Assembly (NCBI GenBank): GCA_946800325.1 | Contig: OX326958.1 | Span: 68,755,264-68,819,263 of the forward strand | Direction of reading: 5' to 3' | Length of the DNA stretch: 64,000 bases | Origin: Luzula sylvatica | Lineage: Eukaryota; Streptophyta; Magnoliopsida; Poales; Juncaceae | Part shown: in pieces, positions 38,501 to 54,200 of the stretch | Position numbering within the stretch: the first letter of the stretch is position 1 | How the letters are laid out: each line of letters starts with the position of its first letter | Notes under the pieces: generated by a model | The model's database searches: none | What the model was told of the DNA's origin: nothing | The model's input: the letters and a program-made list of their open reading frames with translations, nothing else | Position numbers and translations under genes: made by a program

Positions 38501-41500
38501 ACACACAAATTTCAAATTTTCAAAAATTTCTTAAAAATGCAAAAACTAAAGTCTAACACATTCAAAAAATTCAACTAATTTTTTTTTTATAAAAATGGTC
38601 TAAATTTAAGTGTAACACATGCAAAATATTCAATTTGCATGTCGTACTCGAAATACTCCGTAATTCATGACTAACACACACAAATTTCAATTTTTTCAAA
38701 TATTTCTTAAAAATTCAAAAACAAAAGTCTAACACCTTCAAAAAATTGAACTAATTTTTTTTTATAAAAATGGTTAAAATTTAAGTGTAACACAAGTAAA
38801 ATATTCAATTTTCATGTCGTACTCAAAATACTCCGTAATTGAAGACTAACACACACAAATTTCAATTTTTTCTAATATTTCTTAAAAATGCAAAAACTAA
38901 ATTCTAACACCTTCAAAAAATTCCACTTTTTTTTTTTTTATAAAAATGGTTAAAATTTAAGTGTAACACAAGATAAATATTCAATTTTCATGTCGTATTC
39001 GAAATACTCCGTAATTGAAGACTAACACACACAAATTTCTATTTTTTCAAATATTTCTCAAAAATGCAAAAACTAAAGTCTAACACCTTCAAAAAATTCC
39101 ACAAATTTTTTTTATAAAAATGGTTAAAATTTAAGTGTATCACAAGCAAAATATTCAATTTTAATGCCGTATTTGAAATACTCCGTAATTGAAGACAAAC
39201 ACACACAAATTTCAATTTTTTCAAACATTTCTTAAAAATACTAAATCAGAAGTCTAACACCTTCAAAAAATTCAATAATGATAGTTTTTATAAATATGTT
39301 GAATGTGAAATGTAACACACGAAAAATACTCCATTTTCATGTCACACACAAAATACTACGTAATTCAAGACTAACACACACAAATTTCAAATTTTCAATA
39401 ATTTCTTAAAAATGCAAAAACTAAAGTCTAACACCTTCAAAAAATTCAACTAATTTTTGTTCATAAAAATGGTTAAAAATTAAGTGTAACACAAGAAAAA
39501 TATTCAAATTTCATGCCGTACTCGAAATACTCCGTAATTGAAGACTAACACAAACAAATTTCAATTTTTTGAAACATTTCTTAAAAATTCTATAACAGAA
39601 GTCCAACACCTCCAAAAAATTCAATTATGATATTTTTTTAAAAAATGTTAAAATTGAAGTGTAACACACGAAAAATACTCAATTTTCAAGTCGCACACAA
39701 AATACTCCGTAATTGAAGACTAACACACACAAATTTCAATTTTTTCGAATATTTCTTAAAAATGCAAAAACTAAAGTCTAACACCTTCAAAAAATTCCAC
39801 TATTTTTTTTTTATAAAAATGGTTAAAATTTAAGTGTAACACAAGCAAAATATTAAATTTTAATGCCGTATTTGAAATACTCCGTAATTGAAGACTAACA
39901 CACACAAATTTCAATTTTTTCAAACATTTCTTAAAAATTCTAAATCAGAAGTCTAACACCTTCAAAAATTTCAATTATGACATTTTTCAAAAAATCGTTA
40001 AAATTGAAATGTAGCACAAGCAAAATACTAAATTTTCATGTCGTACTCGAAATACTCCGTAATTGAAGACTAACACACACAAATTTCAATTTTTTCACAT
40101 ATGCCTTAAAAATTCAAATACTAAAGTCTCACACCTTCAAAAAATTCAACTAATTTTTTTTTTATAAAAATGGTTAAAATTTAAGTGTAACACACAAAAA
40201 ATACTCAATTTTCAAGTCACATACAAAATACTCCGTAATTGAAGATTAACACACACAAATTTCAATTTTTTCAAACATTTCTTAAAAATGCTAAAACAGA
40301 AGTGTAATACCTTCAAAAAATTCAATTGTGATATTTAAAAAAAAAACGTTTAAATTGAAATGTAACACACGAAAAATACTCAATTTTCTTGTCACACACA
40401 AAATACTACGCAATTGAAGATTAACGCACAGAAATTTCAATTTTTTGAAATATTTCTTAAAAATGCAAAAACTAAAGTCTAACACTTTCAAAAAATTGAA
40501 CTAATTTTTTTTATAAAAATGGTTAAAATTTAAGTGTAACACAAGCAAAATATTCAATTTTCATGTCATCCTCGAAATACTCCGTAATTGATGACTAACA
40601 CACACAAATTTCAATTTTCTCAAATATTTCATGAAAATGCAAAAACTAAAGTCTAACACCTTCAAAAAATTCCACTAATTTTTTTTTTAGAAAAATGATT
40701 AAAATTTATGTGTAACACAAGCTAAATATTCAATTTTCATGTCGTACTCGAAATACTCCGTAATTGAAGACTAACACACACAAATTTCAATTTTTTCAAA
40801 CATTTGTTAAAAATGCTAAAACAGCAGTCAAACACCTTCAAAAAATTCGATTATGATATTTTTTAAAAAAATGTTTAAATTGAAGTGTAACACACGAAAT
40901 ATACTCAATTTTCAAGTCACACACAAAATACTCCGTAATTGAAGACTAACACACACAGATTTCAATTTTTTCAAATATTTCTTAAAAATGCAAAAAATAA
41001 ATTCTAACACCTTCAAAAAATTGAGCTAATTTTTTTTTATAAAAATGGTTAAAATTTAAGTGTAACACAAGCAAAATATTCAATTTTCATGTCGTACTCG
41101 AAATACTCCGTAATTGAAGACTAACACGCACAAATTTCAATTTTTCAAACATTTCTTAAAAATGGTATAACAGAAGTCTAACACCTTCAAAAAATTCAAT
41201 TATGATATTTTTTAAAAAAATATTAAAATTGAAGTGTAACACACGGAGAAAACTCAATTTTCAAGTCACACACAAAATACTCCGTAATTGAAGACTAACA
41301 CACACAAATTTCAATTTTTTCAAATATTTCTTAAAAATGCAAAAACTAAAGTCTAACACCTTCAAAAAATTCAACTAATATTTTTTATAAAAATAGTTAA
41401 AATTCAATTATGGTATTTTTTTTAAAAATGTTAAAATTTAAGTGTAACACACGAAAAATAATTAATTTTCATGTCACACACAAATTTCAATTTTTTCATA

Positions 41501-44500
41501 TATTTCTTTGAAATAAAAAAACTAAAGTCTAACACCATAAAAATATTCAACTAATTTTTTTTTTATAAAAATGGTTAAAATTTAAGGGTAACACAAGCAA
41601 AATATTCAATTTTCATGTACTACTAGAAATACTTCGTAATTGAAGACTAACACACACAAATTTTAGTTTTTTCAAAACATTCTTAAAAATGCAAAAAACT
41701 GAAATCTAACACCTTCAAAAAATTCAATTATGATATTTTTCAAAAAATAGTTAAAATTTAAGTGTAACACACGAAAAATACTCAATTTTCATGTCACACA
41801 AAAATACTCCGTAATTGAAAACTAACGCACACAAATTTCAATTTAAATATTTCATAAAAATGCAAAAAGTAAAGTCTAACACCTTCAAAAAATTCAACTC
41901 ATTTTTTTTTTATAAAAATGGTTAAAATTATAGTGTAACACAAGAAAAATATTCAATTTTCATGTCGTACTCGAAATACTCCTTAATTGAAGACTAACAC
42001 ACACAAATTTCAATTTTTTCAAACATTTCTTAAAAATGCTAAAACAGAAGTCTAACACCTTCAAAAAATTCAATAATGATATTTTTTTAAAAAATGTTAA
42101 AATTGAAGTGTAACACACGAAAAATATTTAACTTTCATGTCACACACAAAATATTCCGTAATTAAAGACTAACACACACAAATTTCAATTTTTTCAAACA
42201 TTTCTTAAAAATGCAAAAACTAAAGTCTAACACCTTCAAAAAATTCAACTAATTTTTTTTATAAAAATTGTTAAAATTTAAGTGGAACACAAGCAAAATA
42301 TTCAATTTTCATGTCGTACTCGAAATACTCCGTAATTGAAGACTAACACACACAGATTTCAATTTTTTCAAATATTTCTTAAAAATGCTAAAACAGAAGT
42401 CTAACACCTTCAAAAAATTCAACTAATTTTTTTTTATAAAAATGGTTAAAATTTAAGTGTAACACAAGCAAAATATTCAATTTTCATGTCGTACTCGAAA
42501 TACTCCGTAATTGAAGACTAACACACACAAATTTCAATTTTTTCACATATTCCTTAAAAATGCAAAAACTAAAGTCTAACACCTTCAAAAAATTGAACTA
42601 ATTTTTTTTAAAAAAATGGTTAAAATTTAAGTGTAACACACGAAAAATACTCAATTTTCAAGTGACACACAAAATACTCCGTAATTGAAGACTAACACAC
42701 ACAAATTTAAATTTTTTCAAATATTTCTTCAAAATGCAAAAACTAAAGTCTTACACCTTCAAAAAATTCAAATAATTTTTTTTTATAAAAATAGTTAAAA
42801 CTTAATTGTAACACAAGCAAAATATTCAATTTTCATGCCGTACTCGAAATACTCCGTAATTGAAGACTAACACACACAAATTTCAATTTTTTCAAACATT
42901 TCATAAAAATGCTAAAACAGCAGTCAAACACCTTCAAAAAATTCGATTATGATATTTTTTAAAAAAATGTTAAAATTGAAGTGTAACACACGAAATATAC
43001 TCAATTTTCAAGTCACACACAAAATACTCCGTAATTGAAGACTAACACACACAGATTTCAATTTTTTCAAATATTTCTTAAAAATGCAAAAAATAAATTC
43101 TAACACCTTCAAAAAATTGAGCTAATTTTTTTTTATAAAAATGGTTAAAATTTAAGTGTAACACAAGCAAAATATTCAATTTTCATGTCGTACTCGAAAT
43201 ACTCCGTAATTGAAGACTAACACGCACAAATTTCAATTTTTCAAACATTTCTTAAAAATGGTATAACAGAAGTCTAACTCCTTAATTGAAGACAAACACA
43301 TACAAATTTTAACTTTTTCAAACATTTCTTAAAAATGCTAAATCAGAAGTCTAACACCTTCAAAAACTTCAATAATGATATTTTTTATAAATATGTTAAA
43401 AGTGAAATGTAACACACGAAAAATACTCAATTTTCATGTCACACACAAAATACTCCGTAATTCAAGACTAACACACACAAATTTCAAATTTTCAAAAAAT
43501 TCTTTAAATTGAAAAAACTAAAGTCTAACACCTTCAAAAAATTCAACTAATTTTTTTTTATAAAAATGGTTAAAATTTAAGTGTAACACAAGAAAAATAT
43601 TCAATTTTTATGTCGTACTCGAAATACTCCGTAATTGAAGACTAACACACACAAATTTCATTTTTTTCACATATGCCTTAAAAATGCAAAAACTAAAGTC
43701 TAACACCTTCAAAAAATTGAACTAATTTTTTTTATAAAAATGGTTAAAATTTAAGTGTAACACACGAAAAATACTCAATTTTCAAGTCACACACAAAATA
43801 CTCCGTAATTGAAGACTAACACACACAAATTTCAATTTTTTCAAATATTTCTTAAAAATGCAAAAACTAAAGTCTTACACCTTCAAAAAATTCAAATAAT
43901 TTTTTTTATAAAAATAGTTAAAATTTAATTGTAACACAAGCAAAATATTCAATTTTCATGTCGTACTCGAAATACTCCGTAATTGAAGACTAACACACAC
44001 AAATTTCAATTTTTTCAAACATTTCATAAAAATGCTAAAACAGAATTCAAACACCTTCAAAAAATTCAATTATGATATTTTTTTAAAAAATGTAAAAATT
44101 GAAGTGTAACACACGAAAAATACTCAATTTTCAAATCACACACAAAATACTCCGTAATTGAAGACTAACACACACAAATTTCAATTTTTTCAAATATTTC
44201 TTAAAAATGCAAAAACTAAAGCCTACACCTTCCAAAAATTGCACTAATGTTTTTTTATAAAAATGGTTAAAATTCAAGTGTAACACAAATAAAATATTAA
44301 ATTTAAATGTCGTATTTGAAATACTCCGTAATTGAAGACTAACACACACAAATTTCAATTTTTTCAAACATTTCTTAAAAATGCTAAATCAGAAGTCTAA
44401 CACCTTAAAAAAAAATTCGATAATGATATTTTTTTTTAAAATGTTAAAATTGAAATGTAACACACGAAAAATACTCAATTTTCATGTCACACACAAAGTA

Positions 44501-44630
44501 CTCCGTAATTCAAGACTAACACACACAAATTTCAAATTTTCAAAAATTTCTTAAAAGTGCAAAAACTTAAGTCTAACACCTTCAAAAAATTCAACTAATT
44601 TTTTTTTAAAAAAATGGTTAAAATTTAAGT
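35563..44630. repeat. Satellite family II, divergent part
   Basis: About 52 monomers of 174-175 bp, each built of three subrepeats of about 58 bp with cores GAAGACTAACAC, AAAGTCTAACACC and AAGTGTAACACA. Two subtypes are interspersed: type A with CACAAGCAAAATATTC and GTCGTACTCGAAATACTCC, and type B with CACACGAAAAATACTC and GTCACACACAAAATACTCC. One block of about 0.35 kb (marked by ACACACAGATTTC and ATGGTATAACAGAAG) recurs near 37.4, 40.9 and 43.0 kb, i.e. after about 20 and 12 monomers. Irregular monomers occur near 41400-41500 and 43270. No gene or element interrupts the array. Confidence 0.94.
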
Positions 44631-47600
44631 GTGACACAAGGAAAATATTCAATTTTCATGTCGTACTTGAAATACTCCGTAATTAAATACTAACGCGCAC
44701 AAATTTCAATTTTTTCAAATATTTCTTAAAAATGAAAACACTAAAGTCTAACACCTTCAAAAAATTCAACAATTTTTTTTTTATAAAAATGGTTAAAATT
44801 TAAGTGTAACACAAGCAAAATATTCAATTTTCATGTCGTACTCGAACTACTCCGTAATTGAAGACTAACTCACACAAATTTTAATTTTTACAAATATTTC
44901 TTAAAAATGCAAAAACTAAAGTCTAACACCTTCAAAAAATTCTACTATTTTTTTTTTTATAAAAATGATTCAAATTTAAGTGTAACACAAGAAAAATATT
45001 CAATTTTAATGCCGTATTTGAAATACTCCTTAATTGAAGACAAACACACACAAATTTCAACTTTTTCAAACATTTCTTAAAAATGCTAAATCAGAAGTCT
45101 AACACCTTCAAAAAAATTCAATAATGATATTTTTTATAAATATGTCAAAAGTGAAATGTAACACACGAAAAATACTCAATTTTCATGTCACACACAAAAT
45201 ACTCCGTAATTCAAGACTAACACACACAAATTTCAAATTTTCAAAAATTTCTTTAAATTGCAAAAACTAAAGTCTAACACCTTCAAAAAATTCAACTAAT
45301 TTTTTTTTATAAAAATGGTTAAAATTTAAGTGTAACACAAGCAAAATATTCTATTTTTATGTCGTACTCGAAATAGTCCGTAATTGAAGACAAACACACA
45401 CAAATTTCTATTTTTTCAAATATTTCTCGAAAATGCAAAAACTAAAGTCTAACACCTTCAAAAAATTCCACCAATTTTTTTTTTATAAAAATGGTTAAAA
45501 TTTAAGTGTATCTCAAGCAAAATATTCAATTTTAATGCCGTATTTGAAATACTCCCTAATTGAAGACAAACACACACAAATTTCAATTTTTTCAAACATT
45601 TCTTAAAAATACTAAATCAGAAGTCTAACACCTGTCAAAAAATTCAATAATGATAATTTTTATAAATATGTTGAAAGTGAAATGTAACACATGAAAAATA
45701 CTCAATTTTCTTGTCACACACAAAATACTACGTAATTCAAGACTAACACACACAAATTTCAAATTTTCAATAATTTCTTAAAAATGCAAAAACTAAAGTC
45801 TAACACCTTCAAAAAATTAAACTAAATTTTGTTCATAAAAATGGTTAAAAATTAAGTGTAACACAAGAAAAATATTCAAATTTCATGCCGTATTCGAAAT
45901 ACTCCGTAATTGAAGACTAACACACACAAATTTCAATTTTTTGAAACATTTCTTAAAAATGCAAAAACAGAAGTCAAACACCTTCAAAAATTCAATTATG
46001 ATATTTTTTTAAAAAATGTTAAAATTGAAGTGTAACACACGAAAAATACTCAATTTTCAAGTCACACACAAAATACTTCGTAATTGAAGACTAACACACA
46101 CAAATTTCAATTTTTTCACATATTTCTTAAAAATGCAAAAACCAAAGTCTAACACCTTCCAAAAATTACACTAATTTTTTATTTATAAAAATGGTTAAAA
46201 TTTAAGTGTAACACAAACAAAATATTAAATTTTAATGTCGTATTTGAAATACTCCGTAATTGAAGACTAACACACATAAATTTCAGTTTTTTCAAAACTT
46301 TTTAAAAATGCTAAATCAAAAGTGTAACACCTTCAAAAAATTCAATAATGATATTTTTTTTAAAAATGTTAAAATTGAAATGTAACACACGAAAAATACT
46401 CAATTTTCGTGTCACACACACAATACTCGGTAATTTAAGACTAACACACACAAATTTCAAATTTTCAAAAATTTCTTAAAAATGCAAAAACTAAAGTCCA
46501 ACACCTCCAAAAATTCAACTAATTGTTTTTTATAAAAATGGTCAAAATTTAAGTGTAACACATGCAAAATATTCAATTTGCATGTCGTACTCGAAATACT
46601 CCGTAATTGATGACTAACACACACAAATTTCAATTTTTTCAAATATTTCTTAAAAATACAAAAACAAAAGTCTAACACCTTCAAAAAATTCAACTAATTT
46701 TTGTTATAAAAATGGTTAAAATTTAAGTGTAACACAAACAAAATTTTCAATTTTCATGTCGTACTCGAAATACTCCGTAATTGAAGACTAACACACACAA
46801 ATTTCAATTTTTTCCTAATATTTCTTAAAAATGCAAAAACTAAAGTCTAACACCTTCAAAAAATCCACTATTTTTTTTTGTAAAAATGGTTAAAATTTAA
46901 GTGTAACACAAGAAAAATATTCAATTTTAATGTCGTATTTGAAATACTCCGTAATTGAAGACTAACACACACAAATTTCAATTTTTTCACATATTACTTA
47001 AAAATGCAAAAACTAAAGTCTAACACCTTCAAAAAATTGAACTAATTTTTTTTTATAAAAATGGTTAAAATTTAAGTGTAACCCACGAAAAATACTCAAT
47101 TTTCATGTCGTACTCGAAATACTCCGTAATTAAATACTAACGTGCACAAATTTCAATTTTTTCAAATATTTCTTAAAAATGAAAACACTAAAGTCTAACA
47201 CCTTCAAAAAATTCAACTAATTTTTTTTTATAAAAATTGTCAAAATTTAAGTGTAACACAAGCAAAATATTAAATTTTCATGTCGTACTCGAACTACTCC
47301 GTAATTGAAGACTAACTCACACAAATTTCAATTTTTACAAATATATCTTAAAAATGCAAAAACTAAAGTCTAACACCTTCAAAAAATTCTACTATTTTTT
47401 TTTTATAAAAATGATTCTAATTTAAGTGTAACACAAGAAAAATATTCAATTTTAATGCCGTATTTGAAATACTCCTTAATTGAAGACAAACACACACAAA
47501 TTTTAACTTTTTCATACATTTCTTAAAAATGCTAAATCAGAAGTCTAACACCTTCAAAAACTTCAATAATGATATTTTTTATAAATATGTTAAAAGTGAA

Positions 47601-50600
47601 ATGTAACACACGAAAAATACTCAATTTTCATGTCACACACAAAATACTCCGTAATTCAAGACTAACACACACAAATTTCAAATTTTCAAAAAATTCTTTA
47701 AATTGCAAAAACTAAAGTCTAACACCTTCAAAAAATTCAACTAATTTTTTTTTATAAAAATGGTTAAAATTTAAGTGTAACACAAGCAATATATTCAATT
47801 TTTATGTCGTACTCGAAATAGTCCGTAATTGAAGACAAACACACACAAATTTCTATTTTTTCAAATATTTCTCGAAAATGCAAAAACTAAAGTCTAACAC
47901 CTTCAAAAAATTCCACCAATTTTTTTTTATAAAAATGGTTAAAATTTAAGTGTATCTCAAGGAAAATATTCAATTTTAATGCCGTATTTGAAATACTCCG
48001 TAATTGAAGACAAACACACACAAATTTCAATTTTTTCAAACATTTCTTAAAAATACTAAATCAGAAGTCCAACACCTGTCAAAAAATTCAATAATGATAA
48101 TTTTTATGAATATGTTGAAAGTGAAATGTAACACATGAAAAATACTCAATTTTCTTGTCACACACAAAATACTACGTAATTCAAGACTAACACACACAAA
48201 TTTCAAATTTTCAATAATTTCTTAAAAATGCAAAAACTAAAGTCTAACACCTTCAAAAAATTAAACTAAATTTTGTTCATAAAAATGGTTAAAAATTAAG
48301 TGTAACACAAGAAAAATATTCAAATTTCATGCCGTATTCGAAATACTCCGTAATTGAAGACTAACACACACAAATTTCAATTTTTTGAAACATTTCTTAA
48401 AAATGCAAAAACAGAAGTCAAACACCTTCAAAAATTCAATTATGATATTTTTTTAAAAAATGTTAAAATTGAAGTGTAACACACGAAAAATACTCAATTT
48501 TCAAGTCACACACAAAATACTTCGTAATTGAAGACTAACACACACAAATTTCAATTTTTTCACATATTTCTTAAAAATGCAAAAACTAAAGTCTAACACC
48601 TTCCAAAAATTACACTAATTTTTTTTTTATAAAAATGGTTAAAATTTAAGTGTAACACAAACAAAATATTAAATTTTAATGTCGTATTTGAAATACTCCG
48701 TAATTGAAGACTAACACACATAAATTTCAGTTTTTTCAAAACTTTTTAAAAATGCTAAATCAGAAGTCTAACACCTTCAAAAAATTCAATAATGATATTT
48801 TGTTTAAAAATGTTAAAATTGAAATGTAACACACGAAAAATACTCAATTTTCGTGTCACAGACAAAAATACTCGGTAATTTAAGACTAACACACACAAAT
48901 TTCAAATTTTCAAAAGTTTCTTAAAAATGCAAAAACTAAAGTCCAACACCTTCAAAAAATTCAACTAATTTTTTTTTATAAAAATGGTCAAAATTTAAGT
49001 GTAACACATGCAAAATATTCTATTTGCATGTCGTACTCGAAATACTCCGTAATTGATGACTAACACACACAAATTTCAATTTTTTCAAATATTTCTTAAA
49101 AATCCAAAAACAAAAGTCTAACACCTTCAAAAAATTCAACTAATTTTTGTTATAAAAATGGTTAAAATTTAAGTGTAACACAAGCAAAATTTTCAATTTT
49201 CATGTCGTACTCGAAATACTCCGTAATTGAAGACTAACACACACAAATTTCAATTTTTTCTAATATATCTTAAAAATGCAAAAACTAAAGTCTAACACCT
49301 TCAAAAAATCCACTATTTTTTTTTATAAAAATGGTTAAAATTTAAGTGTAACACAAGAAAAATATTCAATTTTAATGTCGTATTTGAAATACTCCGTAAT
49401 TGAAGACTAACACACACAAATTTCAATTTTTTCACATATTACTTAAAAATGCAAAAACTAAAGTCTAACACCTTCAAAAAATCGAACTAATTTTTTTTTA
49501 TAAAAATGGTTAAAATTTAAGTGTAACACACGAAAAATACTCAATTTTCATGTCGTACTCGAAATACTCCGTAATTAAATACTAACGCGCACAAATTTTA
49601 ATTTTTTGAAATATTTCTTAAAAATGAAAACACTAAAGTCTAACACCTTCAAAAAATTCAACTAATTTTTTTTTATAAAAATGGTCAAAATTTCAGTGTA
49701 ACACAAGCAAAATATTCAATTTTCATGTCGTACTCGAACTACTCCGTAATTGAAGACTAACACACACAAATTTCAATTTTTACAAATATTTCTTAAAAAT
49801 GAAAAAACTAAAGTCTAACACCTTCAAAAAATTCAACTATTTTTTTTTTATAAAAATGATTCAAATTTAAGTGTAACACAAGAAAAATATTCAATTTTAA
49901 TGCCGTATTTGAAATACTCCTTAATTGAAGACAAACACACACAAATTTCAATTTTTTCAAACATTTCTTAAAAATGCTAAATCAGAAGTCTAACACCTTC
50001 AAAAAAATTGAATAAAGATATTTTTTATAAATATGTTAAAAGTGAAACGTAACACACGAAAAATACTCAATTTTCATGTCACACACAAAATACTCCGTAA
50101 TTCAAGACTAACACACACAAATTTGAAATTTTCAAAAATTTCTTTAAATTGAAAAAACTAAAGTCTAACACCTTCAAAAAATTCAACTAATTTTTTTTTA
50201 TAAAAATGGTTAAAATTTAAGTGTAACACAAGCAAAATATTCAATTTTTATGTCGTACTCGAAATACTCCGTAATTGAAGACTAACACACACAAATTTCA
50301 TTTTTTTCACATATTCCTTAAAAATGCAAAAACTAAAGTCTAACACCTTCAAAAAATTGAACTAATTTTTTTTATAAAAATGGTTAAAATTTAAGTGTAA
50401 CACACGAAAAATACTCAATTTTCAAGTCACACACAAAATACTCCGTAATTGAAGACTAACACACACAAATTTCAATTTTTTCAAATATTTCTTAAAAATG
50501 CAAAAACTAAAGTCTTACACCTTCAAAAAATTCAAATAATTTTTTTTATAAAAATAGTTAAAATTTAATTGTAACACAAGCAAAATATTCAATTTTCATG

Positions 50601-51270
50601 TCGTACTCGAAATACTCCGTAATTGAAGACTAACACACACAAATTTCAATTTTTTCAAACAGTTCATAAAAATGCTAAAACAGAATTCAAACACCTTCAA
50701 AAAATTCAATTATGATATTTTTTTAAAAAATGTAAAAATTGAAGTGTAACACACGAAAAATACTCAATTTTCAAATCACACACAAAATACTCCGTAATTG
50801 AAGACTAACACACACAAATTTCAATTTTTTCAAATATTTCTTAAAAATGCAAAAACTAAAGCCTACACCTTCCAAAAATTGCACTAATGTTTTTTTATAA
50901 AAATGGTTAAAATTCAAGTGTAACACAAACAAAATATTAAATTTAAATGTCGTATTTGAAATACTCCGTAATTGAAGACTAACACACACAAATTTCAATT
51001 TTTTCAAACATTTCTTAAAAATGCTAAATCAGAAGTCTAACACCTTAAAAAAAAATTCGATAATGATATTTTTTTTTAAAATGTTAAAATTGAAATGTAA
51101 CACACGAAAAATACTCAATTTTCATGTCACACACAAAGTACTCCGTAATTCAAGACTAACACACACAAATTTCAAATTTTCAAAAATTTCTTAAAAGTGC
51201 AAAAACTTAAGTCTAACACCTTCAAAAAATTCAACTAATTTTTTTTTAAAAAAATGGTTAAAATTTAAGT
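44631..51270. repeat. Satellite family II, 6,640-bp higher-order interval
   Basis: The marker GTGACACAAGG at 44631 recurs at 51271 with near-identical flanks, and sequence from at least 43.6 kb matches that 6,640 bp to the right (about 38 monomers). Inside the interval, about 45.0-46.9 kb is repeated at 47.4-49.4 kb with an offset of about 2,444 bp (14 monomers), for example ACTACGTAATTC near 45731 and 48175. The repeats are nested, as expected from unequal crossing-over in register with the monomer. Confidence 0.88.
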
Positions 51271-54200
51271 GTGACACAAGGAAAATATTCAATTTTCATG
51301 TCGTACTTGAAATACTCCGTAATTAAATACTAACGCGCACAAATTTCGATTTTTTCAAATATTTCTTAAAAATGAAAACACTAAAGTCTAACACCTTCAA
51401 AAAATTCAACAATTTTTTTTTTATAAAAATGGTTAAAATTTAAGTGTAACACAAGCAAAATATTCAATTTTCATGTCGTACTCGAACTACTCCGTAATTG
51501 AAGACTAACTCACACAAATTTTAATTTTTACAAATATTTCTTAAAAATGCAAAAACTAAAGTCTAACACCTTCAAAAAATTCTACTATTTTTTTTTTATA
51601 AAAATGATTCAAATTTAAGTGTAACACAAGAAAAATATTCAATTTTAATGCCGTATTTGAAATACTCCTTAATTGAAGACAAACACACACAAATTTCAAC
51701 TTTTTCAAACATTTCTTAAAAATGCTAAATCAGAAGTCTAACACCTTCAAAAAATTCAATAATGATATTTTTTATAAATATGTCAAAAGTGAAATGTAAC
51801 ACACGAAAAATACTCAATTTTCATGTCACACACAAAATACTCCGTAATTCAAGACTAACACACACAAATTTCAAATTTTCAAAAATTTCTTTAAATTGCA
51901 AAAACTAAAGTCTAACACCTTCAAAAAATTCAACTAATTTTTTTTTATAAAAATGGTTAAAATTTAAGTGTAACACAAGCAAAATTTTCAATTTTCATGT
52001 CGTACTCGAAATACTCCGTAATTGAAGACTAACACACACAAATTTCAATTTTTTCAAATATTTCTCGAAAATGCAAAAACTAAAGTCTAACACCTTCAAA
52101 AAATCCACTATTGTTTTTTATAAAAATGGTTAAAATTTAAGTGTAACACAAGAAAAATATTCAATTTTAATGTCGTATTTGAAATACTCCGTAATTGAAG
52201 ACTAACACACACAAATTTCAATTTTTTCACATATTACTTAAAAATGCAAAAACTAAAGTCTAACACCTTCAAAAAATTGAACTAATTTTTTTTTATAAAA
52301 ATGGTTAAAATTTAAGTGTAACACACGAAAAATACTCAATTTTCATGTCGTACTCGAAATACTCCGTAATTAAATACTAACGCGCACAAATTTTAATTTT
52401 TTGAAATATTTCTTAAAAATGAAAACACTAAAGTCTAACACCTTCAAAAAATTCAACTAATTTTTTTTTATAAAAATGGTCAAAATTTAAGTGTAACACA
52501 AGCAAAATATTAAATTTTCATGTCGTACTCGAACTACTCCGTAATTGAAGACTAACACACACAAATTTCAATTTTTACAAATATTTCTTAAAAATGCAAA
52601 AACTAAAGTCTAACACCTTCAAAAAATTCAACTATTTTTTTTTTATAAAAATGATTCAAATTTAAGTGTAACACAAGAAAAATATTCAATTTTATTGCCG
52701 TATTTGAAATACTCCTTAATTGAAGACAAACACACACAAATTTCAATTTTTTCAAACATTTCTTAAAAATGCTAAATCAGAAGTCTAACACCTTCAAAAA
52801 ATTCAATAATGATATTTTTTATAAATATGTTAAAAGTGAAACGTAACACACGAAAAATACTCAATTTTCATGTCACGCACAAAATACTCCGTAATTCAAG
52901 ACTAACACACACAAATTTCAAATTTTCAAAAATTTCTTTAAATTGAAAAAACTAAAGTCTAACACCTTCAAAAAATTCAACTAATTTTTTTTTATAAAAA
53001 TGGTTAAAATTTAAGTGTAACACAAGCAAAATATTCAATTTTTATGTCGTACTCGAAATACTCCGTAATTGAAGACTAACACACACAAATTTCATTTTTT
53101 TCACATATTCCTTAAAAATGCAAAAACTAAAGTCTAACACCTTCAAAAAATTGAACTAATTTTTTTTATAAAAATGGTTAAAATTTAAGTGTAACACACG
53201 AAAAATACTCAATTTTCAAGTCACACACAAAATACTCCGTAATTGAAGACTAACACACACAAATTTCAATTTTTTCAAATATTTCTTAAAAATGCAAAAA
53301 CTAAAGTCTTACACCTTCAAAAAATTCAAATAATTTTTTTTATAAAAAAAGTTAAAATTTAATTGTAACACAAGCAAAATATTCAATTTTCATGTCGTAC
53401 TCGAAATACTCCGTAATTGAAGACTAACACACACAAATTTCAATTTTTTCAAACATTTCATAAAAATGCTAAAACAGAATTCAAACACCTTCAAAATATT
53501 CAATTATGATATTTTTTTAAAAAATGTAAAAATTGAAGTGTAACACACGAAAAATACTCAATTTTCAAATCACACACAAAATACTCCGTAATTGAAGACT
53601 AACACACACAAATTTCATTTTTTTCAAATATTTCTTAAAAATGCAAAAACTAAAGCCTACACCTTCCAAAAATTGCACTAATGTTTTTTTATAAAAATGG
53701 TTAAAATTCAAGTGTAACACAAACAAAATATTAAATTTAAATGTCGTATTTGAAATACTCCGTAATTGAAGACTAACACACACAAATTCCAATTTTTTCA
53801 AACATTTCTTAAAAATGCTAAATCAGAAGTCTAACACCTTAAAAAAAAATTCGATAATGATATTTTTTTTTAAAATGTTAAAATTGAAATGTAACACACG
53901 AAAAATACTCAATTTTCATGTCACACACAAAGTACTCCGTAATTCAAGACTAACACACACAAATTTCAAATTTTCAAAAATTTCTTAAAAGTGCAAAAAC
54001 TTAAGTCTAACACCTTCAAAAAATTCAACTAATTTTTTTTTAAAAAAATGGTTAAAATTTAAGTGTGACACAAGGAAAATATTCAATTTTCATGTCGTAC
54101 TTGAAATACTCCCTAATTAAATACTAACGTGCACAAATTTCAATTTTTTCAAATATTTCTTAAAAATGAAAACACTAAAGTCTAACACCTTCAAAAAATT

